Source: Gracilimonas sp034520725 (lineage in GTDB: Bacteria; Bacteroidota; Rhodothermia; Balneolales; Balneolaceae). Taken from it: DNA of 64,000 bases. Location: contig JAXHNH010000001.1 of assembly GCA_034520725.1 (NCBI GenBank), positions 124,001-188,000 on the forward strand. The letters run 5' to 3'. Below, one piece after another: positions 26,123-34,840 of the stretch. The first letter of the stretch is position 1; the number at the start of each line of letters is the position of its first letter. The notes under the pieces were generated by a model. That model did not search any database and was not told where the DNA came from. It saw nothing but the letters and a program-made list of their open reading frames with translations. A program made the position numbers and the translations under genes.

Positions 26123-26145
26123 AACGCAGTATTTATTGTTACTCA

Positions 26146-26964
26146 ATGATACGAATACAACATATACTATATAAAGCAACTTTCGGGATAATTTTAGCGC
26201 TGTTCTCGGTTCCTGTTCATGGTCAACTTATCATGGGGGCTAAAGGTCTTGGTATGGGTCAAGCCACCATGGCAAATCATGAATATGATTGGGCGATCTT
26301 TGCAAATCCCGCCATGATGAACCATGAGAGTACCACCGTGGGCTTTTACGGATTGAGAAACTATGGATTTTCGGAGCTCACCGATATGGCTGCGGTTGCA
26401 ACTCTTCCCACAAAATTCGGTGTGGCTGGAATTGGATTTCATAGGTATGGTGACAATTTGTACAACGAAATGAGAGTTCGCCTAGCCTATAAAAATGAGT
26501 GGCAGATGCTTCACTTTGCCGTTGCCGGGAACTATAATCACATTTCATTTGGAGGAAGTTATGGTTCGGGCGGAGCCCTGGGTGTGGATGTGGGAATAGC
26601 AGCAGAATTGACGGATGATCTTTGGGTTGGAGCCCGTTCAACGAATGTCAATAAGCCCGAATATCAGGAAATTTACGAGGAACTACCTAGAGATATTATT
26701 ATAGGATTTACCTATAGTTTCAATGAGATAGCATTGTTTGCCTTCGATGTCGCCAAAGACGTGCGGTTTCCGGTCTCATACCGGGGTGGACTAGAGGTCA
26801 AGATCTTTGAAGGGTTATTAGGCAGAGTTGGAATCACGACTGAGCCTCTTAGTTATTCAGGAGGATTTGGGTACAGTCAGGAAATGTGGGGAATCAATTT
26901 TGCGGTACAAAAACATGAGTTTCTGGGTTTTAGTCCCGGCCTCGATCTTATGCTTAAATTTTAG
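26146..26964 (+). CDS. PorV/PorQ-like outer-membrane barrel protein (UPF0164 type)
   Basis: The 272-residue protein has a signal peptide (to about HGQ, 27) and then GAKGLGMGQATMANHEYDWAIFANPAMM, the plug-like opening typical of PorV/PorQ/UPF0164 barrels. Amphipathic strands follow, with an aromatic C-terminus (LMLKF). It overlaps no neighbour; the next gene starts directly at its stop, so the two are likely co-expressed. Confidence 0.7.
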   Translation: MIRIQHILYKATFGIILALFSVPVHGQLIMGAKGLGMGQATMANHEYDWAIFANPAMMNHESTTVGFYGLRNYGFSELTDMAAVATLPTKFGVAGIGFHRYGDNLYNEMRVRLAYKNEWQMLHFAVAGNYNHISFGGSYGSGGALGVDVGIAAELTDDLWVGARSTNVNKPEYQEIYEELPRDIIIGFTYSFNEIALFAFDVAKDVRFPVSYRGGLEVKIFEGLLGRVGITTEPLSYSGGFGYSQEMWGINFAVQKHEFLGFSPGLDLMLKF

Positions 26965-29019
26965 ATGAGATATCTTATAGTCATCATATCTGTTGGACTG
27001 ACAGTGTTAGGCGGTTTAGTCCCATTAACTGTTTACGGACAGGATTCCACAGGCGTTGAGGAACAGCTCGAGAAAGCTTTTGAAGAGTTGGATCCCGAAG
27101 AGACAAATCTGACAGGTGAGCAACTTACTCAGTTTTTGGAAGATCTTGCTTCCAATCCTGTAAACATAAACAGAGGAAAGCTTGATGACCTGCTTCAGAT
27201 CCCCGGAATAAATCTAAAGATCGCTCGCTCTATTCTCGATTACCGCGACTCTAAGCCATTTGAGAGCAAAGACGAGTTGCTTGAAGTGTCAGGAATAGGC
27301 CCCGCCACCCTTAGAAGAATACAACCGTATGTTACTATAGGGAGATCGGGTGAACGATTTCGGGACATGTATTTGAGACCGAAGTATTGGATGGCAAATA
27401 GAAGAATAGAGGTTTTTTCAAGGTATCAGCAAGATCTGCAGGAAAGTGAGGGATACATTCGTTCCGATAGTCTGGGAGGGTATCTCGGTTCGCCCATGAA
27501 ATATTACCACCGCATCCGCATGAATACCAACCATCTTTCTATGAATCTGACGCAGGAAAAAGATGCCGGGGAGCCATTGAATGGTGTTACCGATTTTGAT
27601 TTTACATCCGGACATATTGCGCTTGTGGATAATGGAAAACTAAATGAATTGGTAGTGGGCGATTACAGTCTCAGTTTTGGTCAGGGTTTAGTGCTTTGGA
27701 GTGGTGGGGCTTTTGGTAAAGGCAGAGAAGTCGTTGGAACGATCTCGAAGAATGAAAGAGGAATAAAACCATACACTTCCGCTCAGGAAACGGATTTTTT
27801 TCGTGGTGCGGCTGCTTCCTACGGAAATAAAATTGAGTTGACCGGATTTTATTCTGAGCGACCACGAACAGCTTCCGTAACCGGTGTGGATACGACCCGA
27901 TTCCCTAGTTCCACAGGGTTTCACAGAACAGATAATGAATTGGCTCGAAAAAATAATATCTATCAAATGACGACAGGTGGCAGACTTAGAGCAGATTCTC
28001 CCTTTGGGCTTGTCGGGGTTACCGGATACTATAACCGATTCAGCAGTTACATCACTAAAGGTACGTTTTTAAGTAGTGCATTTGATTATGAGGGGAGAGA
28101 GCATTCTGTGTTTGGTATCGATTACAGAGGTTTGATCGGGAGCAGTTTCCTTTTTGGTGAATTCGCCCGTAGCGAAAATGGTGGATACGGTGGTATTGCC
28201 GGTATTGAAACACCACTTGGAAACAATACAGAGTTAGCCCTGGCATACCGTAATTATCAAAAGGATTTTCAGTCGTTCATTGCCAGTGGATTTGGTGAGC
28301 AGTCATCCGGGCCTCAGAATGAAGAAGGTTTTTATGTCGGGCTTAGGCATATTCTAAATCAAAAGGTGACACTAAGCGGATATTTTGATCAGTATCAGTT
28401 TGCAGCTCCGCGTTTTGGAACCTCACAATCAACAGGTGGATTTGATGTATTAGCTCTTGGTGAGATCGATTTTAACAGAAAAATAAATGTGTACGTTTTA
28501 GTTAGGAGTGAAATAAAGGATGAGGAATATATCACACCCAATCAGATTGGGAATGAAGAGATCAGGCTGGGGGAAGATAAGCGCTCCAGTATCCGGGCCA
28601 ATTTTGAGTATCAGGTTAGTCCTTCAGTTAGAATGCGATCCAGGGTGGAGGTCGTAAGAAACAAAGAAGCCGGGGAGGATTGGGAGACAGGCTTTCTGAT
28701 CTATCAGGATCTGAGAATTGAACCGATCCGAAGATTGCGTATTGATGGAAGAGTTACCCTGTTTGATACAGACAGTTTCAGTACCCGGGTCTATCAGTTT
28801 GAGAGTGATCTTTTGTATGTTATGTCCAATACGGTACTCTATGATCAGGGGCAGCGGGCCTATGTTTCTCTGAAATACGATGCCACTTCATTTATGGATA
28901 TCTGGTTCAAATATGGAATTACTATTTTTGAAGACCGTCAAACAATCAGCAGTGGGTTGAATGAGGTAAGGGGTAATGTCAGAAATTCATTAGGTATTCA
29001 GTTAAGGTTACTTTTTTAA
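26965..29019 (+). CDS. Helix-hairpin-helix (ComEA-like) outer-membrane barrel protein
   Basis: The 684-residue protein begins immediately after the preceding stop. After the signal peptide (to about YGQ) come two helix-hairpin-helix motifs, NINRGKLDDLLQIPGINLKIARSILDYR and KDELLEVSGIGPATLRRIQPYV (residues about 70-125), and then some 500 residues of alternating beta strands ending QLRLLF, as in outer-membrane barrels. HhH domains usually bind DNA, so a role in DNA handling at the surface is possible but unproven. A diverged copy of its last 40 codons lies at 31525-31651. Confidence 0.75.
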   Translation: MRYLIVIISVGLTVLGGLVPLTVYGQDSTGVEEQLEKAFEELDPEETNLTGEQLTQFLEDLASNPVNINRGKLDDLLQIPGINLKIARSILDYRDSKPFESKDELLEVSGIGPATLRRIQPYVTIGRSGERFRDMYLRPKYWMANRRIEVFSRYQQDLQESEGYIRSDSLGGYLGSPMKYYHRIRMNTNHLSMNLTQEKDAGEPLNGVTDFDFTSGHIALVDNGKLNELVVGDYSLSFGQGLVLWSGGAFGKGREVVGTISKNERGIKPYTSAQETDFFRGAAASYGNKIELTGFYSERPRTASVTGVDTTRFPSSTGFHRTDNELARKNNIYQMTTGGRLRADSPFGLVGVTGYYNRFSSYITKGTFLSSAFDYEGREHSVFGIDYRGLIGSSFLFGEFARSENGGYGGIAGIETPLGNNTELALAYRNYQKDFQSFIASGFGEQSSGPQNEEGFYVGLRHILNQKVTLSGYFDQYQFAAPRFGTSQSTGGFDVLALGEIDFNRKINVYVLVRSEIKDEEYITPNQIGNEEIRLGEDKRSSIRANFEYQVSPSVRMRSRVEVVRNKEAGEDWETGFLIYQDLRIEPIRRLRIDGRVTLFDTDSFSTRVYQFESDLLYVMSNTVLYDQGQRAYVSLKYDATSFMDIWFKYGITIFEDRQTISSGLNEVRGNVRNSLGIQLRLLF

Positions 29020-29103
29020 AGGTGAGCTACGTCTGATTTAAACTGACTTTCAAGAGCATATTGTGAGACGTAATTTTATTTAAAAAGATTAAACCAAAGT
29101 GGG

Positions 29104-29474
29104 TTAATCCTTTCGAATACTTATAGTATAAAACATCAACAACGTGAAAACTATTGCATTTTGTAACAGCAAAAGTGGTGGACTTGTTTCAAGGTAACCT
29201 ATTTGGCAATTTAAATCGGAGCCTGAAATAGTATTGATGAGTGATAGAATTAATATTGGCGTTATTAGTACAAAGCCCAAATAACACCAGATTTTGACTG
29301 ACTGCCAGTGAAAATAGAAACTGCTATAAGAATTTCCACAAGAACCAAAACCCATTTAACAAGTAAGTAGGAATTAGAATCAGCTAAAATAAATGTAAAG
29401 TCCTCTTCGGAGACCAATCTATTGATTGATGAAATGAGGAAGTAAAAGGCTAATATAATTTTAAGGTATTTCAT
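29104..29474 (-). pseudogene. MauE/DoxX-like membrane protein, frameshifted
   Basis: The N-terminal frame (29474 to 29265) gives MKYLKIILAFYFLISSINRL and two hydrophobic helices. The match continues in another frame from about 29294 with WCYLGFVLITPILILSLI, then SGSDLNCQIGYLETSPPLLLLQNA, a MauE-like ending with a Cys. MauE/DoxX proteins are small four-helix membrane proteins linked to disulfide or redox reactions. A one-base indel breaks it. Its start overlaps the stop of the propeller pseudogene by 4 bp (ATGA), so they once formed an operon. Confidence 0.6.
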
Positions 29475-30502
29475 AGTGCGAGCTTATACTTAATAATTTG
29501 ATAAAAGCCATCTACGTATGAAAGAGCGTAAAGGTAATTGCCATATACATCGATTTCTTTTGCCATTTCAGGAAGCTCAATACTCTGATGTAACTCCCCG
29601 TTTTTTTGTCAAATATCTGTAATTCAGTGGTATTGTCTGACTTTTCAAACTCATCAGCAATTTTGCCTGTAATAGTTTTTACAGCCATCATAAATGGTTT
29701 AACCTCAAACTTTTTTCCTGAAAATAAAACATATACATAATTATCGTCTGTAGCGATGCTTAGAGTTCCTTCAGGGGAGATTGCATGATCAGGTGCTGAA
29801 TAGCCGTTATCATATTCGACTGTAGGTAATATGAAGGATGTGGGTGTTTTAAGAGTATCAATCGTGCCGTTGGAAGAAATTGATAGTACAAGGGTGGATG
29901 GTTAAATCCAATGCAGCATTGTGCGGTCCCGGAGAACATCGGACCCTGATCAACCATTGGATTACGTGAGATCGGTAACAGACTCAGTAATATATCGTAT
30001 CAATTTTCAACAAAATATCATCAATGATTTCGAAAGTTTTTGAAATGGCGAATTTCAGTCAGTGTTTGCATATCATAGAACTTTCTGACAATGGCTAATG
30101 AATCATTAAGGATAATGGCAGAGCTGATTGGAGCGATCGTTAACTGATATCCGTTATATAAGTCAGGTTGTGGTCATATACTATTCCCTTTCGTTGGCTT
30201 TTATCCCACAATAAAATTAAATCATTATTGATTCTTGAGAAACGTTTTGCTCCAGTCTGCGATAGTTCGCCAGGACCTCTGCCGGCAGGGTGTGAAGCGA
30301 TCATGCTCTTACTCTTTAAGTCATGCATGCTTAATACCGCCTCCTTGTTGCTTAACTCAACGGTAAGAATGGTATCTTCATTTAGCGCAAAGATAGCAGA
30401 TGGGCTGTAAATATTATCCTGATAGACGAGTGTTTTCTTAAGGTTTTGCCCATTAGCTGTTTGTACAATTAGACATACCCATATTATTATTAGTACCCTC
30501 AT
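29471..30502 (-). pseudogene. Six-bladed beta-propeller exported protein, heavily frameshifted
   Basis: An intact N-terminal frame (30502 to 30140) gives a signal peptide (VQTANGQ) and propeller-like strands (FALNEDTILTVELSNKEAVLSMHDL, HPAGRGPGELSQTG), typical of six-bladed TolB-like/DUF5128 proteins. After several stops and shifts, recognisable sequence resumes (GYSAPDHAISPEGTLSIATDD, then ELPEMAKEIDVYGNYLYALSYVDG) to a stop at 29471. At least two frameshifts are needed. The whole would be about 340 residues. Confidence 0.65.
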
Positions 30503-30522
30503 AATGCTTTCATATTATAAAA

Positions 30523-30556
30523 AAAGCTCTTTCATGCAGATCCATGAAAGAGCTTT
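30523..30556 (-). terminator. Strong terminator after the Cys-rich peptide gene
   Basis: AAAGCTCTTTCATG and CATGAAAGAGCTTT form a perfect 14-bp stem with a 6-nt loop, followed on the minus strand by a run of T. It lies between the peptide stop (30564) and the propeller start (30502), and so limits read-through from the peptide gene. Confidence 0.85.
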
Positions 30557-30563
30557 GATGTTG

Positions 30564-30815
30564 CTATTTACATTTGGTTTTACAAGTTGTGTCGCTACCC
30601 CAGCATCCTAGAAAACCTTTGCGTTCTCCATGAATGATTTCATCAACACCATCCTTGCCACAAGGGCTTTCTACCTCAGATAGACTGATGTTTTCTGTAG
30701 TGGATGTTTGGGCAGTTAGATTGGATTGAGGTAAAACAAACAATCCCATACTGAATGCAAAACAACCCATTGCTACTATAACACTCTTAATTTTTGATGT
30801 ATTAAGAATTTTCAT
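30564..30815 (-). CDS. Small exported Cys-rich peptide, NVEALA-like
   Basis: The frame is open back to 31025, but the start at 30815 (MKILNTSKIKS) gives a proper signal peptide: basic N-terminus, a hydrophobic core (VIVAMGCFAFSMGLFVLP) and a likely cleavage near TAQ. The mature part is about 45 residues with four Cys: SPC, LGC, TTC and TKC. The segment ENISLSEVES before the first Cys recalls the NVEALA-type motif of small Bacteroidota peptides that occur beside six-bladed propeller genes, as here. Function unknown; it might be a secreted signal or effector stabilised by disulfides. It has its own terminator and an AraC-type regulator upstream. Confidence 0.6.
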   Translation of the reverse strand: MKILNTSKIKSVIVAMGCFAFSMGLFVLPQSNLTAQTSTTENISLSEVESPCGKDGVDEIIHGERKGFLGCWGSDTTCKTKCK

Positions 30816-30888
30816 ACGAACCTCGCTATTTTTGTTAGTATTTAGATACCAATAACATTCTAAATAGCTTGGTTTTCTTTTGCTTGAA

Positions 30889-31335
30889 TTAAGTTTCTGA
30901 AAATTTGTTCTGAAAAATATTAAAACTTTTATTCTTTCTTCTCCACTCTGAGGGTGATGAAGCAACCTCGTTTCTAAATGCTTTGCAAAATGATGAGTTT
31001 GAACGAAAACCAAGCTCAAGGGCAATTAGGGTAATAGATTCCTCAAAAGTTTCCCGTTTAGCAACAATCTTACCCGCTTTTATTCGGTGATGTAAAATAT
31101 ATCCTTTCGGATATTTACCCAGTAAATCGTTTAAATCTGGCAGAAAAACTTTTGCGGCTTGTTTGCACACTTCTTTAAGCAGGTTGATATTTAGCCTCTC
31201 ATCAAAACAATGAGTGTGTATGTAGTTAATGGCTCTTTGAATGTCGTGTGGATATTGATGATCTATCAAAGACTGCCGATAGGCATCCAATATTACCTTA
31301 GTCCCCATGTATTTCTTCACTGATTCTGTACCCAA
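30889..31335 (-). CDS. AraC-family helix-turn-helix regulator (HTH domain only)
   Basis: The 148-residue protein consists mainly of an AraC double HTH: QRAINYIHTHCFDERLNINLLKEV, YILHHRIKAGKIVAKRETFEESITLIALELGFRSNSSFCKAFRNEVASSPSEWRRK. The second HTH and the recognition segment FRSNSSFCKAFR are typical. There is no ligand-binding domain of usual size, so it may be short by nature or truncated. It lies 73 bp upstream of the Cys-rich peptide gene on the same strand and probably controls it. The 194 bp upstream (31336-31529) hold no gene I can recognise. Confidence 0.7.
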   Translation of the reverse strand: MGTESVKKYMGTKVILDAYRQSLIDHQYPHDIQRAINYIHTHCFDERLNINLLKEVCKQAAKVFLPDLNDLLGKYPKGYILHHRIKAGKIVAKRETFEESITLIALELGFRSNSSFCKAFRNEVASSPSEWRRKNKSFNIFQNKFSET

Positions 31336-31524
31336 TTTTATAACCCTTACTTTTAGCTACCTAGTAAAATCTGACGAGTAGGTGCTTCTCTCTTCTACAG
31401 AAGAGGGAAAACTGAGCATTTTGTTTCAATTTTTTAAAACTTTAAGTATTCTGATATGAAAATGAATTGGCCTTTTTGCCTTTAGAGTAGCATCTACTAA
31501 AACTTGTTATTTATTGTCATTTTC

Positions 31525-31651
31525 GTGGATACATGGTTTAAATAGATAATAACGGTAATCGAAAGCCCGATAAAGCATCAGCAGCGGCTTAAATGAGGTA
31601 AGGGGAAATATCAGAAATTCTGTGGGTTTACAAGTCAGACTTACTTTTTAA
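31525..31651 (+). pseudogene. Displaced 3' tail of a helix-hairpin-helix barrel gene
   Basis: This stretch aligns with the last 40 codons of the gene ending at 29019. Its last 25 codons read ISSGLNEVRGNIRNSVGLQV then RLTF-stop, against ISSGLNEVRGNVRNSLGIQL then RLLF-stop, with 57 of 75 bases identical and many differences silent. Further upstream DTWFK aligns with DIWFK but is followed by TAG and one extra base. It is a remnant with no gene body, separated from the intact gene by the 2.5-kb peptide/propeller block. Confidence 0.75.
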
Positions 31652-31657
31652 AATAAA

Positions 31658-31687
31658 AAAGGAAACACGAGCTAACGCATTTCCTTT
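31658..31687 (-). terminator. Probable terminator of the glycine-betaine operon
   Basis: AAAGGAAA and TTTCCTTT form an 8-bp stem with a 14-nt loop, 25 bp after the binding-protein stop at 31713. A T-rich run follows on the minus strand. Confidence 0.6.
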
Positions 31688-31712
31688 CAAAAGTCAGTTT
31701 AGATCTAAAGGA

Positions 31713-32621
31713 TCACATAGAAGTTTCTTCGCTGTTTTCAGGGATCCAGTCTTCAATAACGTCTTCATTTTCATTTAACCAGTTTCTGGCAACTGTCTCA
31801 GCATTTCCATCTGAGGTTTCAATAGCAACCATCAGGTCAGCCAACTCTTCGTCTGTGAGATACATGTTGGATAGAAATTGAGCCAGTTCCGGCTTGTCAT
31901 TTTCCAGATTTTTCCTGCCCATTATATGTATCTGACCGGTTCCCCAAATCTCCTTGTCAGGATCTTGTTTGAGAAACTTGAGGTCAAATCGGCCGAACAT
32001 CCAGTGAGGTTTCCAACCGGTTACCACGATCCATTCTTCATCGTTGTAGGCGCTTTGAAGTGCCGAGGTCATAGCCGGTCCACTGGATTGTACCAGTTCA
32101 AGATCCAGATTGTATTCTTCGATCACATTTTTAGTGGTACTCATAATACCGGCTCCGGCATCAATACCTGTGATCTCACCATTAAAACGATCGGCTACAC
32201 CATTTAACTGTGATATGCTATCGATGTCAACATAGGTTGGCACAACAAGGCCACTTTGGGTGCCCTCGTAAACGGTACCGAGATCAGTGATCTGATCCTT
32301 AAATTGTTCGTAATAATCGGCATGAAGGACAGGTAACCAAGTCTCCATGAAGGCATCAGAGTCACCCTGAGCAACTGCAGTGTAAGCGGGACCAACACCG
32401 GCGGAGGTTATCTCAACTTCATAACCCATTTTGTCTTCAAGTATAACTTTAGCAAGATTTGTATATGCTATGCCTTCAGCCCAGTTAACGTAGACCAGAT
32501 CAGCTGTTTTTTGGTTATCCTGGTTTTGTGCGCATCCGCTTAAAAAGCTGATGGCAAGTATAAATACACCAAGCTTCGAAAGCAGATTCAAATATCTATT
32601 GTTAGCTTTCATAATGTTCAT
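31713..32621 (-). CDS. opuAC: Glycine-betaine ABC transporter substrate-binding lipoprotein
   Basis: The 302-residue protein (MNIMK; the inner Met at codon 4 is also possible) has a lipobox SFLSGC and an OpuAC-type fold: LVYVNWAEGIAYTNLAKVILEDKMGYEVEI, then DAFMETWLPVLHADYY, IDAGAGIM and VVTGWKPHWMFGRFDLKFL. The Trp/His-rich positions (NWAEG, ETWLP, GWKPHW) make up the aromatic cage for quaternary ammonium compounds. It is the last gene of the three-gene importer. Confidence 0.88.
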   Translation of the reverse strand: MNIMKANNRYLNLLSKLGVFILAISFLSGCAQNQDNQKTADLVYVNWAEGIAYTNLAKVILEDKMGYEVEITSAGVGPAYTAVAQGDSDAFMETWLPVLHADYYEQFKDQITDLGTVYEGTQSGLVVPTYVDIDSISQLNGVADRFNGEITGIDAGAGIMSTTKNVIEEYNLDLELVQSSGPAMTSALQSAYNDEEWIVVTGWKPHWMFGRFDLKFLKQDPDKEIWGTGQIHIMGRKNLENDKPELAQFLSNMYLTDEELADLMVAIETSDGNAETVARNWLNENEDVIEDWIPENSEETSM

Positions 32622-32667
32622 TTTTTGTTTGATTTATGATTTAAAATTGTTGGTACAAAATTCAGTA

Positions 32668-33492
32668 TCAATTTGATTTGGTTCCTAAAGACTGTGTTAC
32701 GCGATCCAGGAATACGGCAAGTATCACAATAGCCAGGCCACCTTCAAAGCCTAAACCGATATCAAGCCGCTGCAAACCTTCCACCACAGGTTGGCCAAGT
32801 CCGCCTGCACCAATCAGGGCGGCGATTACAACCATAGAAAGTGCCAGCATAATGGTTTGGTTAACACCCGCAAGTATGGTAGGCATGGCAACCGGAAGTT
32901 CAACTTTAAAAAGCATCTGCTTGTTATCGGATCCAAAAGCTAATGCAGCCTCGCGGATCTCTTCAGGCACTTGTCTAATACCCAGATTTGTGAGCCTTAC
33001 TGCCGGCGGCATCGCAAAGATTAAAGTTGCTATAATGCCGGGTACTTCCCCCAGACCAAAAAACAATACGGCGGGGATCAGATAAACAAATGCCGGCATA
33101 GTCTGCATAAAGTCCAATATAGGCCTTACCACATTTTCAACAGTTTTATTTTTTGAAGCCCATATACCTGTGGGAATTCCAATCAATAAAGCGATGAATA
33201 CCGCGGTGATAATAAGTGCTAAGGTTTCCATGGTACCATCCCACATATCCATGCCTTCCACAAGTATCAAACCTAATACGGTAAAGATGCCAACACCCTT
33301 CCCGGATATATACCAGGCAAGTGCTGCCAGCAAAACGATCATTACAGCAGGATGTGGGAACAACAAAATATTCTCAACACCTGTTAAAAAGGTTTTGACT
33401 GTAACAGTAATTACATCAAAGAACCCACCCAGATTATTAGTGAGCCAAGTAATAATGAATTCAAAAAATTCTCCAACTGGAATATCTATCAT
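32668..33492 (-). CDS. opuAB: Glycine-betaine ABC transporter permease
   Basis: The 274-residue membrane protein has about six helices and the permease EAA loop EIREAALAFGSDNKQMLFKVELPVAMPTILAGVNQ. It resembles ProW/OpuAB in length and pattern. It starts 2 bp after the ATPase gene stop and precedes the binding-protein gene. Confidence 0.9.
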   Translation of the reverse strand: MIDIPVGEFFEFIITWLTNNLGGFFDVITVTVKTFLTGVENILLFPHPAVMIVLLAALAWYISGKGVGIFTVLGLILVEGMDMWDGTMETLALIITAVFIALLIGIPTGIWASKNKTVENVVRPILDFMQTMPAFVYLIPAVLFFGLGEVPGIIATLIFAMPPAVRLTNLGIRQVPEEIREAALAFGSDNKQMLFKVELPVAMPTILAGVNQTIMLALSMVVIAALIGAGGLGQPVVEGLQRLDIGLGFEGGLAIVILAVFLDRVTQSLGTKSN

Positions 33493-33494
33493 GA

Positions 33495-34724
33495 TTATGT
33501 ACTGGATATTTTGAATTTCTCGTTGTCTGCTTCAGATTGGTCGGAGCCGTTCTCATTAAGTTCGGCCAAAATCGTTGCCCGGTCTACGATACCGAGTAAT
33601 TTACTGTTTTCATCCACGACAGCTATTGGGTATTTGGATTGAAGTGATTTAGTTAAAAGCGCATTTATAGGAGTATCAGGTCCTGCAACTTCTATGTCTT
33701 TATTGAGGATTTCTTTCAGATCTTTGCTATCCCTGTCTTTAAGTTCTATGGTGTCATCGATCGTTACAATGCCTTTAAGGTGTCGATTTTCGTCAACTAT
33801 ATAGGTTGTCGAAACACCAACTTTCTCCATGTTACGAATAGCCACTGAAGGTCCGTCTTTTGGTATCTGAACCGTAGGTGCTTTCCGCATAATAGCCTGA
33901 GCTGTGATCACTTTTGTGCGATCAACATTTTGCACAAAGGCTTTCACATAATCGTTAGCAGGATTTGTCAAAATTTCTTCGGGAGTACCTACCTGAACTA
34001 CATATCCGTCTTTCATGATAGCAATACGGTCGCCTATTTTCAGGGCTTCATCCAGGTCGTGCGTGATAAAGACGACTGTTTTATGAACTTTAGCCTGCAG
34101 TTCAAGCAGTTCATCCTGCATGTCTGCTCTGATCAGGGGATCAAGGGCACTGAAAGCCTCATCCATCAACAAGATCTCAGGATCATTTGCCAAGGCTCGT
34201 GCCAGTCCAACTCGCTGTTGCATACCACCACTCAATTCATCCGGTTTCTGCTCTTCGTATCCTTCGAGCCCAACAACCTTTAATGCATCATATGCTTTCT
34301 CTTTTCGTTCATCTTTATCCATTCCGCTTATTTCGAGCCCGTATTCTACATTATTGGCTACGGTACGGTGAGGAAAAAGACCAAAATTCTGAAAGACCAT
34401 GGACATTTGTTTCCGCCTCAGTTCCAGCAAGCGGTCTTTGTCCATTTTTGTGATATCCTCATCGCCGATCATAATAGTACCACGTGTAGGTTCTATAAGG
34501 CGGTTGAGGCAGCGTAACACGGTTGACTTTCCACTTCCGGAAAGCCCCATTATTACAAACATTTCTTTCTCATTGACCTCGAAACTGGCATCATTGATCC
34601 CAATGGTATTGCCTGTTTCACTCAGTATCTCATCTTTTGATTTACCCTCTTCAATGAGCGGAAGTGCTTTCTCGGGATTCTTCCCAAAGATCTTAAATAA
34701 ATTCTTAACGGTAATTGCGGCCAT
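33495..34724 (-). CDS. opuAA: Glycine-betaine ABC transporter ATPase with CBS domains
   Basis: The 409-residue protein has Walker A GLSGSGKST, signature LSGGMQQRVGLARAL and Walker B ILLMDEAFSALDPLIR. About 120 C-terminal residues carry two CBS repeats, the ionic-strength sensing module of OpuA/ProV (VSTTYIVDENRHLKGIVTIDD; PIAVVDENSKLLGIVD). The N-terminal FKIFGKNPEKALPLIEEGKSKDEIL is the usual ProV extension. It is the first gene of the importer operon. Confidence 0.92.
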   Translation of the reverse strand: MAAITVKNLFKIFGKNPEKALPLIEEGKSKDEILSETGNTIGINDASFEVNEKEMFVIMGLSGSGKSTVLRCLNRLIEPTRGTIMIGDEDITKMDKDRLLELRRKQMSMVFQNFGLFPHRTVANNVEYGLEISGMDKDERKEKAYDALKVVGLEGYEEQKPDELSGGMQQRVGLARALANDPEILLMDEAFSALDPLIRADMQDELLELQAKVHKTVVFITHDLDEALKIGDRIAIMKDGYVVQVGTPEEILTNPANDYVKAFVQNVDRTKVITAQAIMRKAPTVQIPKDGPSVAIRNMEKVGVSTTYIVDENRHLKGIVTIDDTIELKDRDSKDLKEILNKDIEVAGPDTPINALLTKSLQSKYPIAVVDENSKLLGIVDRATILAELNENGSDQSEADNEKFKISST

Positions 34725-34807
34725 ATCAGATATTGTGTTGAAATTTCAATTGCAACTTCTATTGGCGTTGTAAGGCTACGTATAGTTTTTGTAAGACCTT
34801 AAAAAGA

Positions 34808-34831
34808 AGGGCCCGTTATATCACGGACCCT
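34808..34831 (-). terminator. Terminator of the porin gene
   Basis: AGGGCCCGT and ACGGACCCT form a 9-bp stem with one mismatch, followed on the minus strand by TTCTTTTT. It lies 10 bp after the porin stop. Confidence 0.75.
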
Positions 34832-34840
34832 AAAATATAT

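Noticed and set aside
29020..31712. An insertion sequence carrying the peptide block
   Set aside because: No transposase, terminal inverted repeats or target-site duplication was found. Only the duplicated gene tail supports insertion.
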